A DNA stretch of 61,800 nt. Origin: CAVYGB01 sp046734815. GTDB lineage: Bacteria; Myxococcota_A; Polyangia; Fen-1088. The DNA is taken from assembly GCA_046734815.1 (NCBI GenBank), contig JBKPRZ010000223.1, forward strand, positions 1 through 61,800. Reading direction: 5' to 3'. The stretch's first letter is position 1; every line of letters starts with the position of its first letter. Positions 6,440-15,791 of this stretch are shown one piece after another. Under the pieces are notes generated by a model, which did not search any database, was not told the DNA's origin, and saw only the letters and a list, made by a program, of their open reading frames with translations. Position numbers and translations under genes: made by a program.

Positions 6440-8824
6440 ATGAATCGATGCGGTCGTCTGGCTTTGGTTTACCGTGGTGTATTCGCCGCTTCGCTGTTGG
6501 CACTCGTGGGCTGTGGCAACGATGAGCTCTCCGACGAGTTCTACGGGCCCATCGACCTCGCGCCCTACTTCTACGATGGCTCGACGGCGGCTGCGCCTGA
6601 TCGCGGGCTCCCTCGGGAGATCAAGCCGGCCCGCGGCTGGTACAACGGCGTGCGCGTCGAGTTCTACGACTTCGGTCTGGTGGCGGCCCGTCGCCGTCGC
6701 AACGCCGCTGGCGCCACCTTGAACGAGCCGGACATCGCGTACGTGCAGCCGATGTACTTCTTCTTCGACTCGCGCGGCAACCCGATGTTCAGCAAGCCGG
6801 TGTTCGAGTGGCGCACGGGTCTGTTCCACATGCGCGGTGGTGAAAACGCGCTGAACCCGAACCCCGCGCAGCCGCCCAGCGAGGCCGGTCGCCGCAAGGG
6901 CTACTACGAGCTGGCTTACTCGGCCCGCGCCCGCAGCACCATGCAGGATCCCGATCGCAACTCGGACGACTACCAGCGGCCGATCGTCGACCAGATGGTG
7001 GGCAACGCGAACTACACCGGTCTGTGGGAGATCATCGAGGTCACGGCTCCCGACGGCTACCGGCCCGACGCCATCAAGAACTTCGCCACTTTGCAGACTG
7101 GCATCGACCAGGGCAAGTTCAGGCTCCACCGCACCCAGAAGGTCATCAACTGCCCGGTGGTCGACGACCGCACCTTCGTCACGCCGTCTCCGATGGTGGT
7201 TCGGATGAAGTCGAACCCGGCCGCCAACGACTCGAAGCCGTTCTACGTGCCCCAGCCGCGCATGGAGATCTGGTACCGCACCAAGCTGGGCACCTGTTAC
7301 CTGGCCAACGGCTGGGAGACCATCGGCGAGACCGCCGTCGACAACGGTCGCGAGCTCGACCCGCGTGACCCCGCCAACCTGACGCTGTTCAAGGCCGGCA
7401 CCGACGCCAGCAAGCGCCTGGACACCTTCGACGTCATCCGCTACGCCGTGGGCGAGGGCAACAACCAGGTGCTGACGGTGGTCGTGCCCACCGGCAAGGT
7501 GTTCACCCCCAAGGTCACCATCAACACCCTCAACCCGGCCCAGGCGACCTACGACCTGCGCTACTACGGCGACGACATCACGCCGGCCATTCCCCGCCAC
7601 TACGACAGCGACCCGCCCGGTTACAGCCCGGTGGTCTGGTTGCAGGACATCACCGTTCCCCAGGACCCGCCCTACGCCTCCGGCGCCTACAAAGGCCTGA
7701 GCGACGTCGATCCGCTGCAGATCGCGGCCCGTGGTGGTGTCTTCACCCGCAACTACCCGGTGATCGGTGTGGCCTCGCCGTGCAAGGGCAACAACGAATG
7801 CGGCGCCTTCGACCGGCAGTGCAACCCGCTGCCCGACCTCGACCTCGCCACCAGCGATCCACCGCCCGGCAAGAACATCGCCGACCTCACCATCGACAAG
7901 GAGGGTGGTCCTCGTTGTGACATCCCGGCGGTCGGTTACGGCCAGTACTGCGCGCCGGGCATCGCCCGCTGCGAGAGCCACGTGGCCCGGGTCAACGGCG
8001 CCAACGGCAAGAAGAGCAACTGGGACCTGCTGACCGACGCCAAGCTGGGCGTGGCCGGCCCCGGCCCCGCGCTGCTGGTCCACCAGCCCGCCATCGACGC
8101 CAAGAAGGCGCTCGACACCGGTCTGCCCGCTCAGCAGATGATCATCGACAACCCGATGTCGACCCCGGAGCAGAAGACGGCGGCGATGGCCGAGATCACC
8201 CGGTTGCAGAACGCCTACAACAGCGCCCAGGCCCGCTCGGACATGTACAAGGCCAAGGGCTACGCCACCGATCTGGCGCCCCAGGGCTACGCTTGCCAGC
8301 CTCCCGCCGGCACCGCCAACGTCTACGGCGGCTACTGCTACATCCGCTGCGACGGCGCGGCCGGTGCGGGAACAGTTGCCAGCAGCGATCCGAACCGGGT
8401 CGACAACACCACCGTCAAGCGGATGTTGGACGTTGCCGATGCGCGGGTGCTCAACAAGGTGAACCCGACCGAAGTGAGGTTCCCCGTCGACAGCAAGTGC
8501 GGCGCACAGAACATGCTGGGCTATCGCTGCTTGCCCGCCAGCGGCCGGGCCGAGAAGCAGCGGGTGTGCGTCCGTGAGTGCAGCACCCGCAACACGGAGA
8601 ACGTGAACGCCGCCCTCTGCGGTTACCAACTCAACGACGGACTGGAGAAGAGCGGCATGGGCGCGGGCCAGCCAACGGAGTACCCGTTCTCCGAGGGACA
8701 ACCGCCCACCAACGCCTTCCCCGGTCAGACCTGCAACAACCTGGGTGGCGTCACCGCCTGCACCTGGAACCCGGACTTCGAGCCCCGCAGCCCCACCTCG
8801 GTGTGGCCGCCGGAGCAGCAGTAG
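6440..8824 (+). CDS. Large Cys-rich predicted lipoprotein, function unknown
   Basis: This 794-residue protein starts at ATG 6440, preceded by AACAGGGAG at good spacing. An upstream in-frame ATG at 6389 would lie in the leader and bury the signal peptide. The N-terminus is a lipoprotein signal with lipobox LVGC, so the mature protein is lipidated and anchored in the envelope. The first half is rich in Tyr, Phe and Asp and has no family I recognise. The C-terminal half (from about residue 445) has many paired cysteines (for example CKGNNECGAFDRQC and CVREC), suggesting disulfide-bonded extracellular modules. It is followed after 53 bases by the MYXO-CTERM-tagged gene, probably in one operon. 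A surface or adhesion role is inference only. Confidence 0.85.
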   Translation: MNRCGRLALVYRGVFAASLLALVGCGNDELSDEFYGPIDLAPYFYDGSTAAAPDRGLPREIKPARGWYNGVRVEFYDFGLVAARRRRNAAGATLNEPDIAYVQPMYFFFDSRGNPMFSKPVFEWRTGLFHMRGGENALNPNPAQPPSEAGRRKGYYELAYSARARSTMQDPDRNSDDYQRPIVDQMVGNANYTGLWEIIEVTAPDGYRPDAIKNFATLQTGIDQGKFRLHRTQKVINCPVVDDRTFVTPSPMVVRMKSNPAANDSKPFYVPQPRMEIWYRTKLGTCYLANGWETIGETAVDNGRELDPRDPANLTLFKAGTDASKRLDTFDVIRYAVGEGNNQVLTVVVPTGKVFTPKVTINTLNPAQATYDLRYYGDDITPAIPRHYDSDPPGYSPVVWLQDITVPQDPPYASGAYKGLSDVDPLQIAARGGVFTRNYPVIGVASPCKGNNECGAFDRQCNPLPDLDLATSDPPPGKNIADLTIDKEGGPRCDIPAVGYGQYCAPGIARCESHVARVNGANGKKSNWDLLTDAKLGVAGPGPALLVHQPAIDAKKALDTGLPAQQMIIDNPMSTPEQKTAAMAEITRLQNAYNSAQARSDMYKAKGYATDLAPQGYACQPPAGTANVYGGYCYIRCDGAAGAGTVASSDPNRVDNTTVKRMLDVADARVLNKVNPTEVRFPVDSKCGAQNMLGYRCLPASGRAEKQRVCVRECSTRNTENVNAALCGYQLNDGLEKSGMGAGQPTEYPFSEGQPPTNAFPGQTCNNLGGVTACTWNPDFEPRSPTSVWPPEQQ

Positions 8825-8877
8825 GGAACGTCGACAAAGAAGTGGAAATCCTAACTCCAAGAAAAGGCCAACCACCC

Positions 8878-11307
8878 ATGCGTAAGCTTTCAGCCCCACT
8901 CTTTGCAGCGTTCTCCGTGGCGCTGGGCTTCGGCGCCGCCGCCCAGGCGGCGCCCGACGCCCTCAAGTGCAGCAAGAAGTTCGATCCCAAAGATCCGACG
9001 TCGATGAACTGCTTCGCCGACGAGATCTTCATCCTCAACGGAGCCGAGACCGCGGGCGCAGGGCCCCTGGTGGACTGCGCCGACAAGGCGATGATGCCGG
9101 GGATCAAGGACTCGAAGAACTGCTTCTTCGGGCCCGACGCGACCAAGTACCTGACCATCGAGTCGGTGGAGCGTGCGGTGGGCAAGGCGGTCGAGCTGAT
9201 GAAAGCCAAGTCGCCGACCCTGCCCGAGTGGGACGAGGTGGTGGTCTTCACCTCCGACTTCGGCCCCACCACCGCGAACGGGCCGCTGTTCTACCGGGCC
9301 GCCAACGCCCAGGGTCAGCCGATCAACGAGGTGGCGGGCATCGGCCTGGGGGTCCAGATCGCGCGTGACCCCGCCAAGCCCTACGTCGGCATCATCAACG
9401 CGGGCAACACCAAGGCCTGGCCGGTGGCCTCGGGGGCCCCCAGCCTGACCAGCGGCGCCTTCGCCGCGTGCGGTGCAGCGCCGCGCCGCCCGGCCATCGA
9501 TGATCCCTCGGCGCAGCCCGCGCCGGCGCTGTGTGCGCCCGGTCTGTACACCTACTTCGACTCACTGGCGCAGGCCACGGCCAACCTCTATGGCCCCTAC
9601 CTGAAGCTGGGAGCGGGCTACGGCGCGGCCAACACCGACCTGCCCAGCATGCCGGCGATCAAGTCGACCCTGGTCGGTCTGATGGCGGGTGTGCCGTCGG
9701 CGAAGATCACGGGCGGCCCGGCGACCAACGTCTGGAACGCGTTCGTCAACACCCGTGGGTCCATCCTCGGCGGCAACACCTTCGGCGACAACGGCAACGG
9801 CACCTGGTCGGTGACCCGCCCGCCGGTGTACCAGGGCGTCTCCGCTCCCTTCGAGGGCGCCCAGGTCCTGCGTTTCACCCCGATGGACCTGTACGCGATG
9901 GGCATGTTGCCCTCCTCGGCGGTGCCGCCCATCCAGTCCTTCATGCACGCCGCCCCGGCCAACGTCTATCTGCCGGCCGGCGTGACTGCCTTCAACGCCA
10001 ACGTGGGCCCGCACATGGGCACCCGCTTCGCCGGGGTATCCGTTCGCGGCTTCGGCAACCCCACCTCGGCAGGCTCGGTGCCGCGGATCGTGAACTTCGC
10101 GGACGTGGTGATGGCCAGCGGCGGCGAGCGCACACCGGCCTTCTCCGCCTCCCCCCAGCAGATCCGTCAGCTGTGGGTGCTGGTGACCAAGCCGCAGGCG
10201 CTGATCGACCTGACCGCGATGGACGGTGGGGCCAAGGTGGACGACCAGATCAAGGACCAGGTCACCCAGCTGACCAACTTGCAGCGGGCCCGCCGGTCTT
10301 ACGGCCAGTACTTCTACGCCCTCACCGGCTACCGTGGCCGGGTCTTCACCACCGGCGATGGGAACGTCGACGACAACGCCTACTGGGAGTTCGGCGGCGC
10401 CCGCGACGATGCGGCCACCTTCACCGCCCAGGGCGGCCTGAAGTTGCAGATCAACGGTCCGGAGGAGATCCCCAACTCGGGTGGCAAGCAGATCACCGTC
10501 TTGCGCGTGACCGACACGCCCGGCGGCAATGCCGCCAACATCCGGCTGAACAAGATGGTCCACCCCATCCGCATCGACGGCAAGCAGGACATCGGATCGG
10601 CGCCCTACAACGTGCTGTCGATCCGGATGCGCGCTCCGTCTGATCCGGGGCTGCTGGCCGACCTGAAGAAGGACCCGAACTCCGGGGGCGGCTTCTACGG
10701 CAGCTTCGTGTTCGAGGGCGGCGGCAAGACGTTCGCGATCAACATCCCGGACAACGAGGCCGCCTTCATCGTGCCGGATGGGAAGTTCCGGACCTATTCC
10801 TCGCTGCTTTCCGACAAGGACGGCTTCAAGGGCGGGGTCTGGGACAGCTTCACTTACATCCCCTCGAACCGCGCTGCCCAGAACCTGGAGATCGAGTTCA
10901 TCAAGGTCAGCTGGGTGGATTCGCCCAAGGACGCCGACAAGGACTGCGCCGACAAGGCCCAGGCCGACGGCTGGCTGGACAACGTCGAGGACAACTGCCC
11001 GAAGCTGTACAACCCGGGTCAGGAAGACGGCAACAACGACGGCATCGGCGACGCCTGCGAGGACTACGACGGCGACAACAAGCTGAACCAATGTGACAAC
11101 TGCCCGACCGTCACCAACACGTCTCAGCGCGATGCCAACCACAACGGGCTTGGCGACGCTTGTGATGGCAGCAAGGACGCGGGCTGCTTCTTCCAGGAGA
11201 GCGCTGTGGCCGGGGCGGCTTCGCCCACCTCCGCGCTGGTCTGGGCGACCGGTCTGATGTTCGGGGTGATGATCGTCGGGGCGGTTCGCCGCCGCCGCCG
11301 CCGCTAG
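8878..11307 (+). CDS. Exported protein with thrombospondin type 3-like repeats and MYXO-CTERM-like sorting tag
   Basis: This 809-residue protein starts at ATG 8878 with a signal peptide cleaved near AAAQA-APD. The long central part has no family I can name; FTPMDLYAMGML resembles a motif seen in other large myxobacterial secreted proteins. Residues of about 690-765 form calcium-binding, Asp/Cys-rich thrombospondin type 3-like repeats (DNCPKLYNPGQEDGNNDGIG, DNCPTVTN). The C-terminus has Cys770, a hydrophobic span at about 784-802 and six arginines, matching the tripartite MYXO-CTERM pattern that myxosortases process to anchor proteins at the surface. It lacks the second Cys often seen. It is the second gene of the operon started at 6440 and is followed by a strong terminator. 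Confidence 0.85.
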   Translation: MRKLSAPLFAAFSVALGFGAAAQAAPDALKCSKKFDPKDPTSMNCFADEIFILNGAETAGAGPLVDCADKAMMPGIKDSKNCFFGPDATKYLTIESVERAVGKAVELMKAKSPTLPEWDEVVVFTSDFGPTTANGPLFYRAANAQGQPINEVAGIGLGVQIARDPAKPYVGIINAGNTKAWPVASGAPSLTSGAFAACGAAPRRPAIDDPSAQPAPALCAPGLYTYFDSLAQATANLYGPYLKLGAGYGAANTDLPSMPAIKSTLVGLMAGVPSAKITGGPATNVWNAFVNTRGSILGGNTFGDNGNGTWSVTRPPVYQGVSAPFEGAQVLRFTPMDLYAMGMLPSSAVPPIQSFMHAAPANVYLPAGVTAFNANVGPHMGTRFAGVSVRGFGNPTSAGSVPRIVNFADVVMASGGERTPAFSASPQQIRQLWVLVTKPQALIDLTAMDGGAKVDDQIKDQVTQLTNLQRARRSYGQYFYALTGYRGRVFTTGDGNVDDNAYWEFGGARDDAATFTAQGGLKLQINGPEEIPNSGGKQITVLRVTDTPGGNAANIRLNKMVHPIRIDGKQDIGSAPYNVLSIRMRAPSDPGLLADLKKDPNSGGGFYGSFVFEGGGKTFAINIPDNEAAFIVPDGKFRTYSSLLSDKDGFKGGVWDSFTYIPSNRAAQNLEIEFIKVSWVDSPKDADKDCADKAQADGWLDNVEDNCPKLYNPGQEDGNNDGIGDACEDYDGDNKLNQCDNCPTVTNTSQRDANHNGLGDACDGSKDAGCFFQESAVAGAASPTSALVWATGLMFGVMIVGAVRRRRRR

Positions 11308-11331
11308 TCCGGCAACAGCCGTACGCATTCG

Positions 11332-11365
11332 AAAGGGAGGTCCTTCGGGACCTCCCTTTTTTTTT
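11332..11365 (+). terminator. Rho-independent terminator with UUCG tetraloop
   Basis: AAAGGGAGGTCC (11332-11343) pairs perfectly with GGACCTCCCTTT (11348-11359) around a TTCG loop, followed by a run of T to 11365. It lies 24 bases after the stop of the sorting-tagged protein and closes the 6440-11307 operon. Confidence 0.95.
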
Positions 11366-11487
11366 GCGCAACTCGATTGGAGAAAATCCGGTTCTCTTTA
11401 TTGAAATTCCGTCAGCCAGCTACCAATGCGCGCTGCCGCCGCCGCCCGCGGACGTTTCCTGTTTCAATTCGGACGTCCCTGAATAGT

Positions 11488-12939
11488 ATGTGCGCCATGA
11501 GACAGCACCATGAGGCTGGTTGTGTAGGTATCGCTCTGCTCTCTCTCGGGGTGGTGCTCGGGGCCTGCAGCTCCGACAGCCCCGTTCAAACGTCGCAGCC
11601 GCAGGCGCCCATCGGCCCGACCACCGCCACCGGCGGCCCGGCCGCCACTCCGGTCAACCCGGCCGTCACGCCGCCGGTCAACCCGGCGACGGTGAACCTG
11701 ACCATCGCCTGGTGGGGCAGCCAGGACCGTCACACCCGGACGATCAAGGTCATCGAGCTTTTCCAGAAGAAGTACCCAAACATCAAGATCAACTACGACT
11801 ACGGCACCAACCCCGAATATTGGGGCAAGATCAAGGTGGGGACCGAACCGGGCAACCTGCCGGACATCATCCAGCACGACTACGCTTACATCGACGAGTG
11901 GACGGTGAAGGGCAAGCTGCTGGACCTGGCCCCCTTCGTGGCTGACGGGACCATCAACCTGGCCGACGTGCCCAAGACCATCGTCGACGGCGGCCGCATG
12001 CGCGGCCAGCTGGTCGGGATCGCGCTGGGGACCAACACCCAGTGCTTCATCCTGGACGTGGACGCGTTCCAGAAGGCCGGCATCCCGCTGCCGGCGGACA
12101 ACTGGACCTGGACCGACTTCGAGCGAATCTCCACTGACATCAAGACCAAGCTGGGGATACCCGGCTACGGCACCGCCCTTTACCTCTACACGCCCTGGCA
12201 GGCGGTCTACCTCTCCTCGAACATGTGGGTCTTCAACACCGCCGGCGACGCCCTCGGGTATCCCGAGATGCAGGACGCCGCCTGGGTGAACTTCTTCAAG
12301 ATGCTCCTGCGCATGCAGACGGCCGGGCAGATCGTGCCGTACATGGAGGAGAAGGCCAAATACCCGGACAGCGCCAACGTCGAGGCCCTGCCGATCATCA
12401 CCAAGGCCTCGGCCATGGAGCAGATCCACAGCAACCAGCTGGTGGCGATGTGGACCAAGGCCGGCCTGGACACCCGCAACTTCAAGCTGGTGCCGATCCC
12501 GCGGGTGGTGGCCACCGGCCCCTCGGTGTACGTGAAGCCCGCTCAGTACTTCAGCGTCACCAAGGGCAGCAAGCACCCCAAGGAAGCGGCCATGTTCCTG
12601 GACTTCTTCACCAACGACATGGAAGCGAACGACGCGCTGGCGGCCGAGCGGGGGGCGCCCATCAACAGCAAGATCCTCGCCGCGCTGAAGCCGAAGCTGG
12701 GCAAGGTGCAGGCCGAGGTGTTCGACCTGATCGATCGCGTGATCAAGGACGGCCGCCCGCTGCCCCCGCCGAATCCGCCGGCCTGGGAGCAGATCCGGAA
12801 CACGGTGTTCATCCCCAAGGTGACCGAACCGATCATGCTGGGCACGATCACACCCGAGGCGGGCGTGGCGCTGTTCCGGCGTGAGGCCAGCATGTTGCTG
12901 TCCGGTGGGGCGCCGCCGGTCGTCATGACCGGCCCCTGA
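11488..12939 (+). CDS. Extracellular solute-binding lipoprotein, family 1 (sugar ABC transporter type)
   Basis: The lipobox LGAC follows a hydrophobic signal, so this is a lipid-anchored binding protein. A Pro/Thr/Ala-rich tether (about residues 25-65) leads into a family 1 binding fold with TIAWWGSQDRHTRTIKVIELF, a common start for sugar-binding proteins, and KYPNIKINYDYG. About 483 residues is normal length for the family. Starts at ATG 11488 and ATG 11497 are both possible; neither has a clear Shine-Dalgarno sequence. No permease or ATPase gene is adjacent, so it either serves a transporter encoded elsewhere or works as a sensor. The ligand cannot be predicted. Confidence 0.88.
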   Translation: MCAMRQHHEAGCVGIALLSLGVVLGACSSDSPVQTSQPQAPIGPTTATGGPAATPVNPAVTPPVNPATVNLTIAWWGSQDRHTRTIKVIELFQKKYPNIKINYDYGTNPEYWGKIKVGTEPGNLPDIIQHDYAYIDEWTVKGKLLDLAPFVADGTINLADVPKTIVDGGRMRGQLVGIALGTNTQCFILDVDAFQKAGIPLPADNWTWTDFERISTDIKTKLGIPGYGTALYLYTPWQAVYLSSNMWVFNTAGDALGYPEMQDAAWVNFFKMLLRMQTAGQIVPYMEEKAKYPDSANVEALPIITKASAMEQIHSNQLVAMWTKAGLDTRNFKLVPIPRVVATGPSVYVKPAQYFSVTKGSKHPKEAAMFLDFFTNDMEANDALAAERGAPINSKILAALKPKLGKVQAEVFDLIDRVIKDGRPLPPPNPPAWEQIRNTVFIPKVTEPIMLGTITPEAGVALFRREASMLLSGGAPPVVMTGP

Positions 12940-12945
12940 CGCCGA

Positions 12946-14040
12946 TCAGGGGAAGGGCAACCCCCGCAGCCCCGCTCCGAACGGGGCTTCCAGCGCGAAC
13001 GACGTCTTGCCGGGCCGCCGGATCCTGATGGCCGGCGGCCCCGCGGATCGCTCATCGCGAGCGGTGTATGCGCAGGGCGCGCTCACCCGCTCGGCGGCGG
13101 GCGCCTCCACGCCCCGGGCGGTCAGCCGGAGTGCGCCGGCGGCCGTGACGGTGCCAGCCGGGACGGGCAGCAGGCTGCGTCCGTCGAACCGCCGGTCGCT
13201 GGTGCCTGGCGGCCCGATGATGCGCACGGCGGTTGTTCCATCGGCCAGCGGCAGCAATTGCGCCTGCACGACATCCCCGGGGATCTCCACCGGCGGCCCC
13301 GACACCATGCTGGGAAGGTCCAGCCGGCGCAGGGTGAGCGCCCGCAGACGGTCGGGAACGCCCGGCTCGCGCACCAGGCGCCCCGCCCGCACGTAATCGA
13401 CCTTGCGGCCGTCGCGCGAGCGGACAAAACCCAGCACCCCACCCTGCTCGGCGGTCACCTGGCGGTAAGCGCCCGAGCGCGGCAGCCAGGCCAGGACCTC
13501 CTGTTCCAGCCCCAGGTGCAGCACGCCGGCCGCCGGCAGCCGCACGGGCGGACCCCGCCGGGCGACGAACAGCAGGGCCTCCTCCCCCAGCTCCTGGCCC
13601 CAGCGCCGGCCCGCCTCCGCCAGCGCCGCCTGCAGGCTCTTCAGCTCTGGGCGGGCGGCCAGCGGCGCCAGGTCGGCGGCCTGCCGGATCTCCTCGGCCC
13701 AGGGTACGTAGGCGCGCCCGGCCAGCTCGACCGCGACCGCCACCGCGTCGCTGAAGCGCCCCTCCTGCGCGTGGGCGCAGGCCAGGTTCAGCAGCGGGCC
13801 CAGGAAGGCGGGATCCGCTTGCCGGGCGGCCTGGTAGCGGTTCCGGGCGGCCGCCCACTGTCGCTGACGGTACAGATCGCGGCCTTCCCGGTTCAGCTGG
13901 AAGGCGGCGGGTGCCGGGCGCCGGAACGGGTGGTCGCCGGCCTGCTCCGAGCAAGGACAATCGCAGGCGCGTGAAGGGGCGCCTTCCGCGGCTGCGGAGG
14001 CCAGGAAGATGGCCACCAGCGCCCCCGGCCCGGGCGTCAT
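12946..14040 (-). CDS. Exported TPR-like protein, unknown function
   Basis: This 364-residue protein starts at ATG 14040, overlapping the stop of the upstream binding-protein gene as ATGA. A hydrophobic N-terminus (MTPGPGALVAIFLASAAAEG) suggests export, followed by a Cys-containing segment (CDCPC). One or two TPR-like helices follow (LNREGRDLYRQRQWAAARNR and the next repeat). The remainder looks like beta structure with no family I recognise. Its gene end is only 6 bases from the convergent solute-binding gene end. Coupling suggests a shared role with the peptide-binding-type lipoprotein. Confidence 0.75.
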   Translation of the reverse strand: MTPGPGALVAIFLASAAAEGAPSRACDCPCSEQAGDHPFRRPAPAAFQLNREGRDLYRQRQWAAARNRYQAARQADPAFLGPLLNLACAHAQEGRFSDAVAVAVELAGRAYVPWAEEIRQAADLAPLAARPELKSLQAALAEAGRRWGQELGEEALLFVARRGPPVRLPAAGVLHLGLEQEVLAWLPRSGAYRQVTAEQGGVLGFVRSRDGRKVDYVRAGRLVREPGVPDRLRALTLRRLDLPSMVSGPPVEIPGDVVQAQLLPLADGTTAVRIIGPPGTSDRRFDGRSLLPVPAGTVTAAGALRLTARGVEAPAAERVSAPCAYTARDERSAGPPAIRIRRPGKTSFALEAPFGAGLRGLPFP

Positions 14041-15722
14041 CGACGTTCGTCCTGCAGCCAGACCCGGCGCAGGTCCAGTCGTCCCCCCTCGCTGCACAGC
14101 CCCTGCACCCGCTGGTGCACCAGCAGCACCTGGTCGTGGCGGTAAAGAAAGATGGCCGGGACCTCCTCGGCCACCGCGGTGGCCAGCTCCCGGGCCACCA
14201 GGTCCCTCCCCTCACCCGGCTCGGCCTGTCGCCAGCGCTGCAGCAGCGAATCGACGCGCGCCGAGCGAAAGCCGCCCTGGTTGAAGCGCCCGTTTCCGCC
14301 CAGCAGCGGGCTGGGATCTTCGCCCGCCCGGCCCCGCCAGGCCAGCGCCGCGAGATCGAAGTCGCCGCTGCGCACCCGTTGCCACAGCACCGCCGGCTCC
14401 ACCGCGGACAGCTCCAGGCGGATGCCAGCGCGGAACAGGCTGGCCGAATAGCGGCGCAGCTCGACCTCGGCCGGGCCACCGGCGGCGGCGTGCAGGAGGC
14501 CGATCTGCAAGACCTCGCCCTGCCGCTCGCGCACGCCGTCGCCGTTTCCGTCCTGCCAGCCGGCCTCGCCCAGCAGACGGGCGGCCGTTTTCGGATCGAA
14601 GCTGGCCGCAGGGCCGATCGCGAGCGGGTCGGCGATCGGTTGGGCCAGCCCCTGGTGCAGCTCCTCCGCCCCGGCGGCGCGGTTCCACAGCAGGTCCAGC
14701 GCCCGCCGGACGGGCAGCTCGGACAGGGGTGAGTGCCGGTGGTTGATGGCCAGGAACGACAGCCGCTGCTCGCTCAGCCGGCGCAGCGACACGGTCGGCG
14801 CCAGGGCCGCCCGGCGGACCTGCTCGGGGTAGTGGCGCGTGGCCACCTCCGCAACGTCGATCTCGCCCGAGCGGGCGCGGTGCAGGCCGCGGCGGGCGTC
14901 GGGCTCGATCTCGAACAGCAGCTCGTCGACGGCCGCGCGCCCGCGCCAGCTCGAAGGGCTGGGCACCAGGCGAATGCGGCGCCCGTGCTCCCAGGATGCC
15001 AGGCGGAAGGGGCCGGTGCCGATGGGATGCTCACGCAGATTTTTCCGCCGCCCTCCGCGCCCGGCCGCCGCCGGGACGATCGGCATCTCGCACAGGGCGT
15101 CCAGGATGCCCGAGGATGGGCTGGCCAGCCGCAAGCGCACGGTTCCCGCGGTCGATCCCTCGATGGCTTTGACCTCCGCCAGCGCTGCCGCCGCCAGGGA
15201 CTGCCGGTCGCGCGACACCGCCCGCAGGCTGGCCTCCACGTCGGCGGCGGTCAGCGGCTGCCCATCCTCCCAGCGCACCTCGGGTCGCAGCTGCACCTGC
15301 AGGTGGGTCCGATCGTCGTTCCACTCCCACCGCTCGGCCAGCGCGGGACGGTACCGGCCGCCGCGGCACTCGATCAGCGGCTCGTAGATCAGGTCGCTGA
15401 CCACCTGCAGGGTGGCGCGCGACGGGTCCTCGAGCGGATCGAGGTGGGGCGGCTCCTCGGCCAGCAGCAGCTTCAGGGAACCGCCCGCGGCCGAAGGTGC
15501 GACGGAGTTCTCCGGCCCACATGTCGGTACCACCTCCGGCGCTCCGTCCAGGCCACCGGCCGCGCGCGGTGCGCCCGCGTCGGTCTTCGTCCGCGGGGTG
15601 CCGGGCGCCCGGTTCTTCCCGCGACAACCGGCGCTGACCAGCAGAGCAATCAGCGCGAGAACGGCGACGCGCGGTCGCTGCGCTTGCGGGGTGAAAACCC
15701 GTGTGTTAATCAGGACTAGCAC
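14037..15722 (-). CDS. Peptide/oligopeptide-type solute-binding lipoprotein, family 5
   Basis: The product is about 561 residues and resembles OppA/DppA-type binding proteins. Typical blocks are LKLLLAEEPPHLDPLEDPSR near the mature N-terminus, SDLIYEPLIEC, VRWEDGQPLTAADVEASLRA and HPIGTGPFRLASWEHG. A lipobox (LVSAGC) follows a hydrophobic signal. No ATG precedes the signal; GTG at 15722 is the most plausible start and gives an n-region with Arg residues, but no clear ribosome-binding site is seen. It overlaps the TPR-like gene downstream. No permease or ATPase genes are nearby, making it a second orphan binding protein in this region. Confidence 0.85.
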   Translation of the reverse strand: MLVLINTRVFTPQAQRPRVAVLALIALLVSAGCRGKNRAPGTPRTKTDAGAPRAAGGLDGAPEVVPTCGPENSVAPSAAGGSLKLLLAEEPPHLDPLEDPSRATLQVVSDLIYEPLIECRGGRYRPALAERWEWNDDRTHLQVQLRPEVRWEDGQPLTAADVEASLRAVSRDRQSLAAAALAEVKAIEGSTAGTVRLRLASPSSGILDALCEMPIVPAAAGRGGRRKNLREHPIGTGPFRLASWEHGRRIRLVPSPSSWRGRAAVDELLFEIEPDARRGLHRARSGEIDVAEVATRHYPEQVRRAALAPTVSLRRLSEQRLSFLAINHRHSPLSELPVRRALDLLWNRAAGAEELHQGLAQPIADPLAIGPAASFDPKTAARLLGEAGWQDGNGDGVRERQGEVLQIGLLHAAAGGPAEVELRRYSASLFRAGIRLELSAVEPAVLWQRVRSGDFDLAALAWRGRAGEDPSPLLGGNGRFNQGGFRSARVDSLLQRWRQAEPGEGRDLVARELATAVAEEVPAIFLYRHDQVLLVHQRVQGLCSEGGRLDLRRVWLQDERR

Positions 15723-15791
15723 AGCAGCCGCGCGCGCTCGTCGACGAGGGGTACCGCCAGCAGCTGGGCCATTGGCAAGGAGAGAACACTC

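Noticed and set aside
11366..11487. Promoter for the family 1 binding lipoprotein
   Set aside because: TAGTAT near 11484 resembles a -10 but overlaps the start codon candidates and has no fitting -35.
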